From contig JARGSG010000083.1 of assembly GCA_030374805.1 (NCBI GenBank), positions 124,001 through 188,000 on the forward strand: a stretch of DNA of 64,000 nucleotides, in the 5' to 3' direction. The notes beneath the pieces are model-generated. The model had not been told where the DNA came from, did not search any database, and saw only the letters and a list, made by a program, of their open reading frames with translations. A program made the translations under genes and the position numbers. The DNA is from Gracilaria gracilis. Its lineage: Eukaryota; Rhodophyta; Florideophyceae; Gracilariales; Gracilariaceae. This document shows, one piece after another, positions 19,171 through 29,685 of this stretch. Position 1 is the stretch's first letter. Each line of letters begins with the position of its first letter.

Positions 19171-22100
19171 GACTTAAATCCGATCCTTGACCTCGGTTGC
19201 CCTCGAAACGTGGGTGGAGCGCAATCGGCGGCCAGGATAACATCGGCACTCGGAACCTCTTTCCAGCTTCGTCCTCCTGACTGCGAACCATTCTACCACG
19301 GTTACGGAACAAACTGCGACGACGCCAGGCTTGTCTTTGCCATTTGGGACCTTCCCATAACGGATGCCAATGGGGTGCAGGCTTCTATACCGTTCTCCAT
19401 TGTAGACGGTGATGGGCCGTTGCTGCTTGGCAACCATCTTCTTCACCAAAGAAACTTACTTGGCAAAGAAAATATGCTGGTTCTCCCGGAAGATACGGTG
19501 TCACCGTCGGAGCTAAAACTCCAAACATATCCTTCAAGGCTCCCCGGAGACCCGCCGGACACAATTAGGACAAGGGTCTTGGTTGTCCCAACCACAGTTG
19601 ACTCGATTGTGTCCTACTTTGCTTCGTATCGCTGTCTACGTACTCGTGCTTCCACTGAACAACTCAAGAAGAAGTACGCTGACCATAAAATATGCCGCCG
19701 TTTTGCGACGAAACTTCATGGATGTTCACACATGCCCCTTGAAGACATGAAGGAAATATGCCGCCGGGCGAACGTGTTGACTGCAGTTCTACAACTGGCC
19801 CTCGAGGGAGTTTTGAAGAGGTGCACTACATGTGCGTCAACCGGTCGGACCTCTTCCTCAAAGAAAGTTTCCTTCCGCCGACTCCTCGTGCCGTTCAACA
19901 ACCATGTGCAAATGGACTTCCTGTTCATCTCGGAAATGGATAACCTTCCTATCCTGCACATGGTTTACCTTTCCTCAGCATACTCCGTTACGGTTATGCT
20001 AGAGTCAAGGGAATTGGATGCCGCAAAATCTGCTTTCGAGCAACATTGGGTTATTATCTATGGCCCACCTGGGTCAGTATCGGGTGACCCAGAGTTCGAC
20101 AAGGGCACGTTCAAGGAGTTCCTCAACGCACATTCCATATCTTTTGAGCCAAGGCCAGCTCGTCGGCACAAGAAGATTGGTGTTGTGGAGTCTAAGAACG
20201 CAGTTGTAAGGCTGATTGCCACCGGACTTCTCCAAGATGCGAACTTCTTCTCCGCGACACGCAGTTCGGAGTTTTCCTATACGGAAATTCTTTCCAGGGC
20301 TACATTTCTAAGCAATGTGATGTATGGCGGAAGATTGATGAGTAGCTTTGAATTGGTTCGCGGATACACTCCAAGTTTGATGGGGCTCCCCCAATCTCCC
20401 GTCAGTGAAGAACTCGTCACTGCTTATCATAAACAGGCCGCTCGGCGGGCTATTCAGAAGTTGCTCACGACTCGAAGCCCTCATGTGCTACCTCGTTTGC
20501 AGCTTCCGAAGCATACTTCCGTATACTACTTCAAGAGAGGTCCAAAGTTTGGAACTTGGAAAGTTAGATAAGTCCGAGAGGCACAAAAGCACTCCATCCT
20601 GCTTTCTTCCAACAAGCTCCATCAAGGACCGAGCATTCGTGCAGCGTACGAGGACGTCCGTCTTGTCCCGAAGTCCGCACTTCTATTGGAGCTAGACCAA
20701 ATTGACTCCAGCTCACCCCTCTCTCACGGGATTGTCGGAGCTGAGGAAGGAGATGCCATCCAAAAACCAGTGAACCCGCCAGCAGATCAGCACGATAATA
20801 CTCCGCGCAAAAGTACCTTGGATTTCCTGTTGAACGACGAAGCTACCCTGTGGTCTCGACATCCCAACGTGCGATCCCTTTTCGCGGGCAAGAAACCCAC
20901 TGTGGTGAATCACCCCTCTTGGGACATCGGGTCCTCATATGACCCCCCTCGTCCGGAAAAGGATATCGGCTCTACCTCAGTCGCGCCAGTACCTTCCGCT
21001 GTGCAGCTTCAGTCCTGCGAACAACAAATTCTCCAGCAGGCGCATCGAATTGTTGGAAAGGAGCACTTCTCTGAATTTCGTACTCAATTTCTTCCGCGTT
21101 GGATCGTCGAGAAAGCTGTGTACAAAGGGCGCTATGAAGAAGTACCGCGTTCCAAACTCCCGAGGTATGCGAACATCGTGACATCACATCACTTCTTCCA
21201 TATTAAAGATGATGGTGAACATGGTGCTCTTCGCTTGAAATGTGGCTTAGTCCCTCATGGGAATAAAGACAAGGAGAAGGATGGCATTCGTAAGGACTCC
21301 TCCTCACCCCAATTCCCGGTGATCGGGGTTGTCCTATCGATAGCGGCTACACTCGGCCTTTCACTGGCCACCTTGGATATCAAAGGTGCGTACCTCCAGG
21401 GCGGCGAACTGAATAGGGACATCTTCATGGTCCCACCAAAAGGTTGGGCCACGCTTGGGTATGTCTGGAAACTCTTGGCCCCTACGTACGGCCTAGTTGA
21501 GTCCGGTCACCTTTGGCAGCTCGCAGTCGAAAAATGGATGTTCGAGAAACATATCGAGCCAGTTCCAGGCCTCCCTCAACTCTTCGTAGTTAGAGGTGAT
21601 GACCGCTCGATTCGAATCGTTTTGGCTAAGGTTGTAGACGACATGCTCCTTGCCGGTTCACAAGCTGATCTTGACCACTTTCATCAGCAAATTGCTCGGC
21701 GATTCACAGTTGGAAAGTTTGACACCTCTTCGGAACTGATTTTCAACCGACTACGCATCGTTCGCCATGAGAATGGCTCAATCACACTGAACATGCATGA
21801 ATATATGGATGGTATCAAAAAGCTTGAGATACCACGCCAGCGTAGGAAGTCATTCGATTCTCCCTGTACGGATACAGAACTTTCAGCCTTTCTGGGGCTC
21901 ACTGGATCCTTGAACTTTCTTGGCCACGGGATTCTTCCACAAGCTTCCTTCGCGGCGAGTTATTTGCAGCAACGAACTGCAAAACTCCTTGTCTCTGACT
22001 TAATCCTAGCCAACCAAGTATTAGGTGAACTACAGTCCCTCACGCCACAGCTCCATTATTCGCGGCCCGAATCGCTCATCGATACCCCGCGCTACTTGGC

Positions 22101-22524
22101 CTTCTCCGACACCAGCCAAGGTAAGGGTTCGTATGGACAGTCTGGCTATGTATATGGGTTGTTCATGCCTGTGGGGGGACGAACCGAATCGATATTCCAC
22201 GTTTTGGACTGGTCTAGTTCTAAGCAAGCTCGTGTCTCATTCAGCTCGATTGGGGCAGAGATACTAGCTGCTGCTCTCTCAGCCGATCGTGGTTCTCTAA
22301 TTTCATCTTGCATCAAGTACGTTTACGCATCTCCGGTTGATTTACCGTTCGTATTGACTGTGGATTCCAATGGATTGTATTCAACAATCACAACCCTCCA
22401 TGAAGGCAAGGATTATCGTCTCCGCCCTACAGTCGCCCGTCTTCGCGATTCCTTTGAGACCGGAGAAATTTCGGTCCTCCAATGGATACCAAGGGTGAAA
22501 AACCTTGCCGATGCCTTGACATAA
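19171..22524 (+). pseudogene. pol: Copia-A pol: protease, integrase, RT, RNase H (one in-frame stop)
   Basis: A single frame spans the region with one TAA at 20569-20571, between integrase and RT. The protease has LDLGCP in place of the usual D-S/T-G and ends LLLGNHLL. The integrase has a zinc module ending RCTTC, then Asp (VQMDF), a second Asp in GDPEFDKGTF and Glu in GVVESKN. RT (about 21150-21850) has LDIKGAYLQG and the catalytic VVDDMLL box, where most copia elements have YVDD. RNase H follows (FSDTSQG, SIGAEI, LTVDSN) and ends ADALT. It is quite diverged from Copia-B, so the two copia elements belong to different lineages. Confidence 0.88.
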
Positions 22525-22619
22525 AGGAACTTGGTCATCTTTCGTCGCTTGAACAAAGTTATGATGACCGGAATACTGAGCGACGATATTCTCCGGGAGG
22601 CTAAAAGAGTCACCAACAA

Positions 22620-24149
22620 TTAAGACGTTTTCGCTTTCCTGTACCAAACGAGTCTTCGAAGTTGCATCAATCTAAGATCTTCACATACACCACCGAAACA
22701 ACTCAGAATTGAGTCGTAAGAAAGAACCATGGAACATGGCTCCACAGCGTCAAGTACTTGGGATTTGAAGGCATCAACGCAGATCACATGGTCGAAATTT
22801 CTCGCACGTAACCTCAGTATATAAAGTCCCTCAGTTTGCTGAGCGATCCATTTCAGAGAGTTCCTGTGTGTTCCGGTGAGCTTAAAGTAATTCAATTTCA
22901 GCGCTCCAGCTTTGCGCTGCAACCACCTGCTTGCGTCTGTCAAGTTCATCAATCCTGGTAATTCTGCGGACAGGAGTGTACGTTTGGTATATCGCCTCCC
23001 GATGATACGTTCTGCGGCATTGATTACTGATTCTTGAACGCAGAATTGATCTGTGTTGCACACCAGCATGTGCTCGGCTGGTAACCTGTGTCTTCTTGTT
23101 TCTGGATAAGGCGGTCGGCTACCGGGACATGATACTCGAACCGGTTTTCTGGGATTGTTAAGGCAATACCGGTCTAAGGCGTCGATTGCGGAGACGGTGT
23201 CTCGTGGAATCAACGAAATCCGGTTACCCACCCGGTGCACGTCGCAGTATAATCGCCCTTGCCAGATATCCTGGTGCATCAGGGCGGCTGCCAAACCCGG
23301 ACCGAAGATGCTATTGAGAGCCACTCTGCTCCAGCCCCAATGGGGCTCGTCATGATTTCGCGCGTAATACGCTGGTCCGGTATACTGTCGAACTCCCTTG
23401 TGACCGGGCAGTAGACAATCCCTGTCCACAAACATTAAGTCATCGACCGACCACACAGTTCCACCCTCTTCTTCTTCGTACAGCCCATATCGCCTAGCCA
23501 CTTGGTCTGTGAGTTCAACTCCCGGCCTCCTCTGGCACCAGCTGAAGAGTACTCTACCGATTAACCTCAAGCATCCCTCTGCCGAGAACTCCCGCTGCCC
23601 ACCTGATTGGTGTTCTACGCAGTACACTTCACCATCTTCGTTTGTGTCGCGCGTGATACTGACAACATTTTCGAAAGTCCACTGTGGTCTTTCGGCCTGC
23701 ATATGGTTGCCAGGGACATCTGTGCCCGAATCGCTGCGCGGAACATGGCCATTTTCAACGATGAAAAAACAAGTTCGTCGCCGTCGCGTTGGATATCTAT
23801 GAGTTTTCTCTCGGCAAGGATCTGCGGCCTGTTTGATGGCCGTGCACTGTGTCGGTGATTGCTGTTCTTTTCCACTCACACTTTCTGCAGATCCCGTCTT
23901 CTCGGCGAGGCGCACCAAACGCCTCCTTTTCACACTTCTCATATCCATGCTCCTTCCTTCTTGTCGCCTTATTATCGTTTGATGCCCACGCCATGGACCT
24001 TCGATGGCCGCAGCTACCCTTCGTTTTCCTTGTTCCTGCATAGCGGCCGAGGGTGCCCTGACACTACACCCCGGCGACGAGGTGGCGCTGGGTTTCAGAT
24101 CTAGTGAAGAGGTTCTGTCTCCCCTCGCCGCGTTTAAAAGATTGTCCAT
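22620..24149 (-). CDS. Antisense ORF of Copia-A, possible papain-like cysteine protease
   Basis: This intact 509-codon frame lies inside the LTR-bounded element, opposite to gag-pol, ending 95 bases from the pol stop. The N-terminal 130 residues are basic with bipartite nuclear-signal-like patches (SVKRRRLVRL, YPTRRRRTC). The central part has Trp, Tyr and Cys-rich folded sequence. Near the C terminus are a Cys in QFCVQESVINAAERI, a His in FDHVICVDA, and an Asp/Glu in LDAVEP. The C...H...D order and the residues around Cys (Q-x-C-x-x-E-x-x-I-N-A) resemble papain-fold proteases or deubiquitinases, but I cannot assign a family. Being open over 1.5 kb while gag and pol carry stops suggests selection or recent capture. 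Chance is unlikely given its composition. Confidence 0.6.
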   Translation of the reverse strand: MDNLLNAARGDRTSSLDLKPSATSSPGCSVRAPSAAMQEQGKRRVAAAIEGPWRGHQTIIRRQEGRSMDMRSVKRRRLVRLAEKTGSAESVSGKEQQSPTQCTAIKQAADPCREKTHRYPTRRRRTCFFIVENGHVPRSDSGTDVPGNHMQAERPQWTFENVVSITRDTNEDGEVYCVEHQSGGQREFSAEGCLRLIGRVLFSWCQRRPGVELTDQVARRYGLYEEEEGGTVWSVDDLMFVDRDCLLPGHKGVRQYTGPAYYARNHDEPHWGWSRVALNSIFGPGLAAALMHQDIWQGRLYCDVHRVGNRISLIPRDTVSAIDALDRYCLNNPRKPVRVSCPGSRPPYPETRRHRLPAEHMLVCNTDQFCVQESVINAAERIIGRRYTKRTLLSAELPGLMNLTDASRWLQRKAGALKLNYFKLTGTHRNSLKWIAQQTEGLYILRLRARNFDHVICVDAFKSQVLDAVEPCSMVLSYDSILSCFGGVCEDLRLMQLRRLVWYRKAKTS

Positions 24150-24688
24150 GAACGAGGTTTCGTGTAGTAGCCTCGAACGACCCCCAGACGCATTTAACGT
24201 AACCGCCTGGGGAAGCTAGGAAGCGGCTGTACCGCAACCTGCTTTCCACTGCTGGGGGTCTGCGTTGAAGACACCGGTTACAGTTCAAAATCGTGGATCG
24301 CCGCCGGTTGCTCTGGTATTGTACCACCGCTGGAAGTTTTGGTGCTGTTTTGACTACCGGCCCCAACACGCCGTGCCGGCTGTTCTATCTGGCCGTTTCA
24401 GTTATTCGGTTTCGTTTGCGCTGTCTGGGGGAATAATCGATACCTTTCTCACGCTTTATGTCTTCTTTGGCACATAACGATCAGCTCCACGTTTGCTCTT
24501 GTTTACGGTTTTGGTGGTATGATGCGAAGAGCGGTTTACTCCCTTACGGCCGTCGTGGAAGCCCCATCGTTAGGTTGCGTTTCACCTCCTGCCTGTTTGG
24601 TGCTCGTGTTTCATTCTCCGCTTGTTTGGCGCTCTAATTTCTACAGCAGGACACTATTGCTCTCCTACAGTTTGGCTGTCTCGCTCCT
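24150..24688 (+). other. Copia-A noncoding region before the 3' LTR
   Basis: No sense gene is seen in these 540 bases. It is the likely promoter and leader of the antisense ORF that starts at 24149. A normal polypurine tract is not evident before the LTR, where the sequence is GGCTGTCTCGCTCCT. Confidence 0.5.
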
Positions 24689-25021
24689 TGGTACACTGCG
24701 ACGAAGGCGTACCGTCTGGAGCGAGTGGGGGGAGTGTGCTTTGCGCTATCGTCTCGCACGTGTCCAGCGCAAGCGCTTCTCTCGTTAGCCGCGCTGCTGC
24801 CGCCGCTCGCGGGCAGCTCGGGCGACGGAGAGATCGCGGCGCTGCGCTGGACAGAGACGGAGAGGCCTTAAAAAACGAGAGCCCGCCTGGACCCTCGAAG
24901 AGAAGAGAGGCCAGACGGGAGGGATCACTTTTGTCCCTGAACTCGCCCGAACAGCGACAGCGTCGACGTCTGTACTCCTCTGCGCACGCGTCTCCCATAC
25001 TCCATCAAGACTTCCATACCA
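24689..25021 (+). repeat. 3' LTR of Copia-A (333 bp)
   Basis: It is a direct repeat of 17466-17798, with GTACCGTCTGG here against GTACCATCTGG in the left copy as the only difference noticed. Both LTRs are preceded by GCTCCT although one preceding sequence is flanking DNA and the other internal. Confidence 0.9.
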
Positions 25022-25319
25022 TACAGCTAGCTACTGGTATGGCTGCGCATTTGTAGACATGCCATCAACGGCTCTGGAAGAAGTAGGCTCAATCAAATAC
25101 ACTAACTAACGCATTATTGATGTAATATCCAAGATTAGTTTCCATAAGAGGACGACCACACTTTTCCATAAGATATAAAAGACGGATTTGGACTTCGAAT
25201 ACAGCAAACACGTACTCACCGCATTTGCCGTTCTTCAAACTGGCACTGACGCGGCGGCGATGGTAGGATATCTCAATACACCATTGATAAATCACCTACG
25301 AACATACTTGCTTGCTCTC

Positions 25320-25560
25320 AGGTGATCATCTCCTTGTTTCACTCTTTGCTCTAGATCTGTCATGTAGGCTAACCACAATCCTGGCGATAACATATCTCCT
25401 TTCTGCACTCCTTTCCTTATATCAAAATATCGCATACCGCATACCAGCTGTAGCCCGCCCATACGTCCATTTTTAATTCATTTCAAACGCCCGAAGTTAT
25501 CTCCGTAACTGCGTAGGACACCCCATACCTTTCATCTCTACTGATAACAGAATCAGGGCA
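25320..25560 (-). pseudogene. Fragment of a non-LTR (LINE-like) reverse transcriptase
   Basis: On the minus strand the region reads a KGMGCPTQL helix, two stops, then FDIRKGVQKGDMLSPGLW followed by a helix and a stop near 25312. The G-V-x-x-G-D-x-L-S-P sequence is the conserved RT block found in non-LTR retrotransposons and group-II-like RTs, and the preceding 'MGCP...L' helix matches LINE RTs. No catalytic Y-x-DD box follows, so only a scrap remains. Confidence 0.55.
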
Positions 25561-27457
25561 ATGCCACATAACCAATTTAATTGCCAGACAATAGAAAATT
25601 GAAACCCACAGCTGCAGATGGCTGGTGCATCGCCGTTTCATGCCATCAGATTGAGACTAAAGCACTCGCCCACCCGATTAGATGGGGCGGGCTGGCGTCC
25701 TGAATGATGACTCGGCTGCTCAATTCGTAACTGAGTGTACCACTTTGAATAGCAAGTCGCTTTTCTTACAGGGCCCACAAAGAGAAAGAGGAGGAAAACA
25801 TACGCTAGGAGGTTTCGATAAGTCATAAAACAACGCCAAACTTGTACATGCGTGTCCTCTTGCCAAGCTATTGCGCACCTATCTGTGCATTCCATGCAAC
25901 AAAACGCGAAAAGGTAGAACGATCATCTGCAGATCCCCGGAAGAAGTCGATACAAGAATACCTGACAAAGCCCGTCATATCCCTGTGTGTGCTATGTGAT
26001 CGCCTTTGCAGTGCGTTTGTCTGAGCCCTACATGCCACATTTTCTTGAACTCTGCCCTCGCCGCAGGCGTCTTCGGCCAAAGGTTCCCGTTCGTTGATGT
26101 GGCGCGGTGGAATTCTGGGACCGCTCAGTGTATGTCACGAGCTGGCGCTTAGTGGATCAAGTTGGATGCGTGCATGACGCATTCAGTGAGGTACATGGTG
26201 GATCAGAAGATGGGAATGGAAAGTGACATGCAGCAGCATTTTCAAATAGGATGGGCAAATTTGAATGTGATCATATGATCAAAGTGAAAAGCAACTGCCG
26301 AAGAGACCAATAGATTCATAGAAACAATAAAGGGAGCCCCTTCACTGGCTAACGGCAAAAGTTTCATTTATTGATCACTCTTCATTCGCTCCCCGTATGT
26401 ATTTATTGTTTGGGTCCGTAGGAGACACAGTCGGCTGAAATGAAAACTTGACGCGAGCGCGGCGAAGATAGAGGTAGAGCGCAAGTAGAACGAAAACGAA
26501 ACCTGAGGACAATCGGCGCAGCCAACGGCATTGCGAGAGGAGAACGACGGCGATGCTGCGGCGGAGCAACGATGACGACGATGCTGCGGCTACACAACAA
26601 CAACGGCGACCGTCTACCATGACGACCGCTGGGGGTGTTCTTTAGATCTGTCATCCGCTCACTCCCAGTTCAAATTAATTAACTTCTTCGTTACTCGAAA
26701 TACCATTCGAGCATGCTGTAATGAGTGTATCTCCGACTGGAAGAGAAAAGTCTTGCCCTGTCATTTGTATCGGTTCACCGTGGCCTAAAGTTGGGCATAC
26801 AACGAGCACAGCGCCACAGCGTATCGCATGAATGCGCTGCGGGTGGGGCCGGATCGTGGCGTCGGCGACTCACTGGCTACTGCATGCTCTGCCAGGATTT
26901 GTTCATGCTGATGGATGTTACGTTGATCCGCGAAGAAAACGACAATGTTGCAGTCGAGTCACGAATGATATACAAATGAAGGGCAATTGAATACGTGGAA
27001 CAATAATGATGTAGAGGTTTGATTCCATTTGACAATTTTTTCAATTGTATTCATAAAAACATTGTGCTTGTCGCTGTTGAAAACCATATACAAAGTGCTC
27101 GTGACTATATTCATTTACAATTTACTTTCGAAAGTTTTACACGTAGAGTCTGAAACGAAATCATAAAATAAGCGCCAACCTCAAGAGCTGCACAACCCAG
27201 AAATGCGCTCGATACAATTTGTGCGAACATAAAGCGGAGTCCAAAACAACGAAGTGCCTTTTGCGTAATGAATCAGCAAGTTAATATGTGTAGCAAGCTT
27301 AATTATTAATAAATAGGCGTTATAAAGTAATACGTATTAGACCTGAAACCAAGTGATCTAGTCGTGAGCAAGTTGAAAATACTTTAAAAAGTTTTTTGAT
27401 ACAATCAACGATTTACAACGGCACTTTGCGCAACGACGGGACAAAAACCGAATGCCC
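25561..27457. other. Gene-free spacer
   Basis: I see no convincing gene or RNA. The composition becomes AT-rich after about 26970. A GC-richer stretch at 26440-26630 contains imperfect CGACGATG/CGGCG repeats that generate short antisense frames without protein-like composition. Confidence 0.5.
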
Positions 27458-27460
27458 TTA

Positions 27461-27885
27461 GGGCATCCCCACCGGTTGAGATCAAATTCTGTCCTAAAAC
27501 AGATAAGGGTTATTAACTGGCACGAGCGTGCGATATGAGCCCGAGGGAGTGTTATTTTCCCGAGGCGCAGCGGAGGGAAAATAACCCTCGATATCTTCCC
27601 GTCCGTAACGATATTTCCCTGAGAACCAGACGACAATAGCCGGTGTACTTCAGGGGCAGAACTGCTTCCACGTTGCAAATCTGGCGAGCACGTGGCATGT
27701 GTGGCAGCACTCATCTGAAAACCCAAAACGTCGTTTTGATTGATTCTTTAGGGATTCCGGACTAAAACGAGGCACTTTTGGGCCAGATCTACTGGGCTGG
27801 GCAGAGTAAACGCGCGCCCCTGTTGAGCCCCTACAAAACCGGTAGAAGTAAGATTTGGGATTTAGTCACACGAGTGGGGATGCCC
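27461..27885 (+). mobile_element. MITE copy 1, Harbinger-like (425 bp)
   Basis: The ends are perfect 12-bp inverted repeats, GGGCATCCCCAC and GTGGGGATGCCC, flanked by the 3-bp direct repeat TTA (27458-27460 and 27886-27888). A TTA/TWA duplication is the hallmark of PIF/Harbinger elements. It has no coding capacity. It is an inverted copy of 31777-32078 but carries an extra 134-bp segment (27503-27636). Confidence 0.85.
27503..27636 (+). repeat. 134-bp hairpin-containing segment unique to MITE copy 1
   Basis: It interrupts the alignment with the other MITE copy between CCTAAAACAG and TAGCCGGTG. It contains an 11-bp perfect stem, GTTATTTTCCC (27551-27561) and GGGAAAATAAC (27575-27585), around a 13-base loop. 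It is either a nested insertion or a segment deleted from copy 2; no target duplication is obvious. Confidence 0.7.
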
Positions 27886-28485
27886 TTATCAAGACGATTT
27901 GCCCTTCTGTATGTACACGTAGTACGCGTTAACTTGTTGTACTTGTTCACTCGTAACGTGATCAGTCGTACAACACGCATCTTCAGAGCGTGAGTCGCGT
28001 AGTACTCCGCAAAAAACACAAAAACGCATTCACGCAACGGAAAGTGGAATCTCATCGAACGTAAGTCATTCGTCGATGCCAATTTGTTAGGAAAGAAAAC
28101 GTAAGGCTTACAATGCAATGAACAGAGAGGTCCTAGTCCGAACCCCCAAAACATGGGAACAATTTCCGAAGGGTTGGGATAATTTAGCCTAACTTCCTTG
28201 CACTGCTGGTCACCCATTTTGAATGAATACAAGTATTCTGAACACAGACAAGTTTGAACAGCTGGTGATAAGAACAAGATCCAGACCCCTTTCAGGCTTG
28301 ACTCCTCGTGACATAGTTGGACTACTTGGAAGCTGCTCCACTTCTTCACATTCAGTACTTAAACACGTTCAGAGCTCGCGTCTTCTTGAAAATCATCAAA
28401 ATCACACCCTCACAACATCCATTTCCTCTCCTCATCTATTGCTCAACAGCAACATATCCTTTTCACAAACCCCTTCACCTACCTC

Positions 28486-29685
28486 ATGTACCGCTACTTT
28501 CTATCACTCGCGGTGTTCACCGTACTTTTTGGCCACGCACTCTCAGACTCCTTGCCTACCCAACCACCTACCCCTCCTCCGCAATGGTCGTGCAACGCTA
28601 ATCCACTGCCCGATGTCGAACCGTGTGACACTGGCAGCATATGCTTCGCCATCGATCAATCCGAAACGATAAGCACGAAGGAGTATCGCAAAGAAAACAA
28701 ATTTGTGTCTCAATTTGCCGAGATGGCCAGCAAATACTCTGGTTCGCAGGCGTTCCTCTCCGCAGTAGCATTCGCAGACGATGCAGAGGTGATTCAAAGC
28801 CCCACAGACAGCCTGTCCGACTTCCTAGAGGGCATCGATAGTTCTCGTCGTTTTGACGGGGAGAAGTCGTTCGTTGCCGCATTCAACAAGTGCCATCAGC
28901 TGCTGCGGTGCGGCCAGGGAAAGAAAACGATTGTGTTAGTGAGCGATGGGCAAGCGTCAGGTTTGCAAAAGTTAATGCTCTCCGACCATGCGGAATGGCT
29001 GAAGAAATCTGGCACGTTGCTTGTGACGGCGGCGATCGGCTGCGATGCGGATATTGAGCTGCTCAAGGACAATGCAAGCGTAGAAGAACTTTTCGTAGAC
29101 CTGAACCAAGACGACAGAAAGGTGTGCGAAGAAGGCAAGAGAGCAGTGCAATTGATTTGCGCCAGGGAAGATGTCAACGGCGGAACATGTGGCGGTTGTA
29201 ACTGCTGCGGATGCACAAGTTGCGGATGCAACAACGGCGGTGGCGGCGGTGACACTGACTGTGAGAAAGCGTTCGATGAATGTGAGTTCACATTTGAAGG
29301 GCATGATAAACTAGCTACTTTCGACGCCACGGGACGCGCGGATAAGAGCTTTACGCCGCTGATTGTGTCCAAGGACGAGGACGTAGAGGTGGGTGTGCTG
29401 AACATGAACGATGTCATCCCGCAATTCATCAACGAAAATGGCGCGCATGAGATTACAGAATTCGGATCGCAGCCGTTTACGCCTACTAACTTCAAGCCGT
29501 ACTCGATTAAGGGGACTCATGGCTCGGGTATTGGCCATGAGACTTACCATGGCGATCAGAGCCAGCTGGCTCGGGACAAGTGTGTGCGGGTCTTCTTCAC
29601 GAATATGCAGGTGTGGAATGGAGACGAAGCTACGAATTTGAATGACCTGCCGAAGAGCAAGTGCGTGGTGTTCCGCACCATGTAG
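28486..29685 (+). CDS. Secreted von Willebrand factor A domain protein
   Basis: This 399-residue intronless gene begins with a clear signal peptide (about residues 1-20, MYRYFLSLAVF...GHALS) and a Pro-rich linker. A vWA domain follows (about 50-215). Its metal site reads D57-Q-S59-E-T61 (FAIDQSET), close to the DxSxS rule with Thr in the last place, and the VSDGQAS strand supplies Asp154. A Cys/Gly-rich linker (about 232-260; CGGC, CCGC, CGCNN, then five Gly) joins a C-terminal domain of about 140 residues that I do not recognise. The protein is probably extracellular or in the wall and involved in adhesion or matrix assembly, by family analogy. The start is the first ATG before the signal peptide. 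Two inverted MITEs bracket the gene. Confidence 0.75.
   Translation: MYRYFLSLAVFTVLFGHALSDSLPTQPPTPPPQWSCNANPLPDVEPCDTGSICFAIDQSETISTKEYRKENKFVSQFAEMASKYSGSQAFLSAVAFADDAEVIQSPTDSLSDFLEGIDSSRRFDGEKSFVAAFNKCHQLLRCGQGKKTIVLVSDGQASGLQKLMLSDHAEWLKKSGTLLVTAAIGCDADIELLKDNASVEELFVDLNQDDRKVCEEGKRAVQLICAREDVNGGTCGGCNCCGCTSCGCNNGGGGGDTDCEKAFDECEFTFEGHDKLATFDATGRADKSFTPLIVSKDEDVEVGVLNMNDVIPQFINENGAHEITEFGSQPFTPTNFKPYSIKGTHGSGIGHETYHGDQSQLARDKCVRVFFTNMQVWNGDEATNLNDLPKSKCVVFRTM

Larger units (their letters stand above)
17466..25021 (+). mobile_element. Copia-A: Ty1/copia element with an antisense ORF
   Basis: Two 333-bp LTRs (17466-17798 and 24689-25021) flank gag, protease, integrase, RT and RNase H in the copia order (integrase before RT). 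An antisense ORF lies between pol and the 3' LTR. The LTRs appear to differ at a single base (17490/24713), pointing to a recent insertion. No target duplication is found: CTCCT precedes the left LTR and TACAG follows the right one. The Gypsy-B sequence on the left does not resume on the right, so recombination or deletion may have altered the right junction. Confidence 0.9.
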
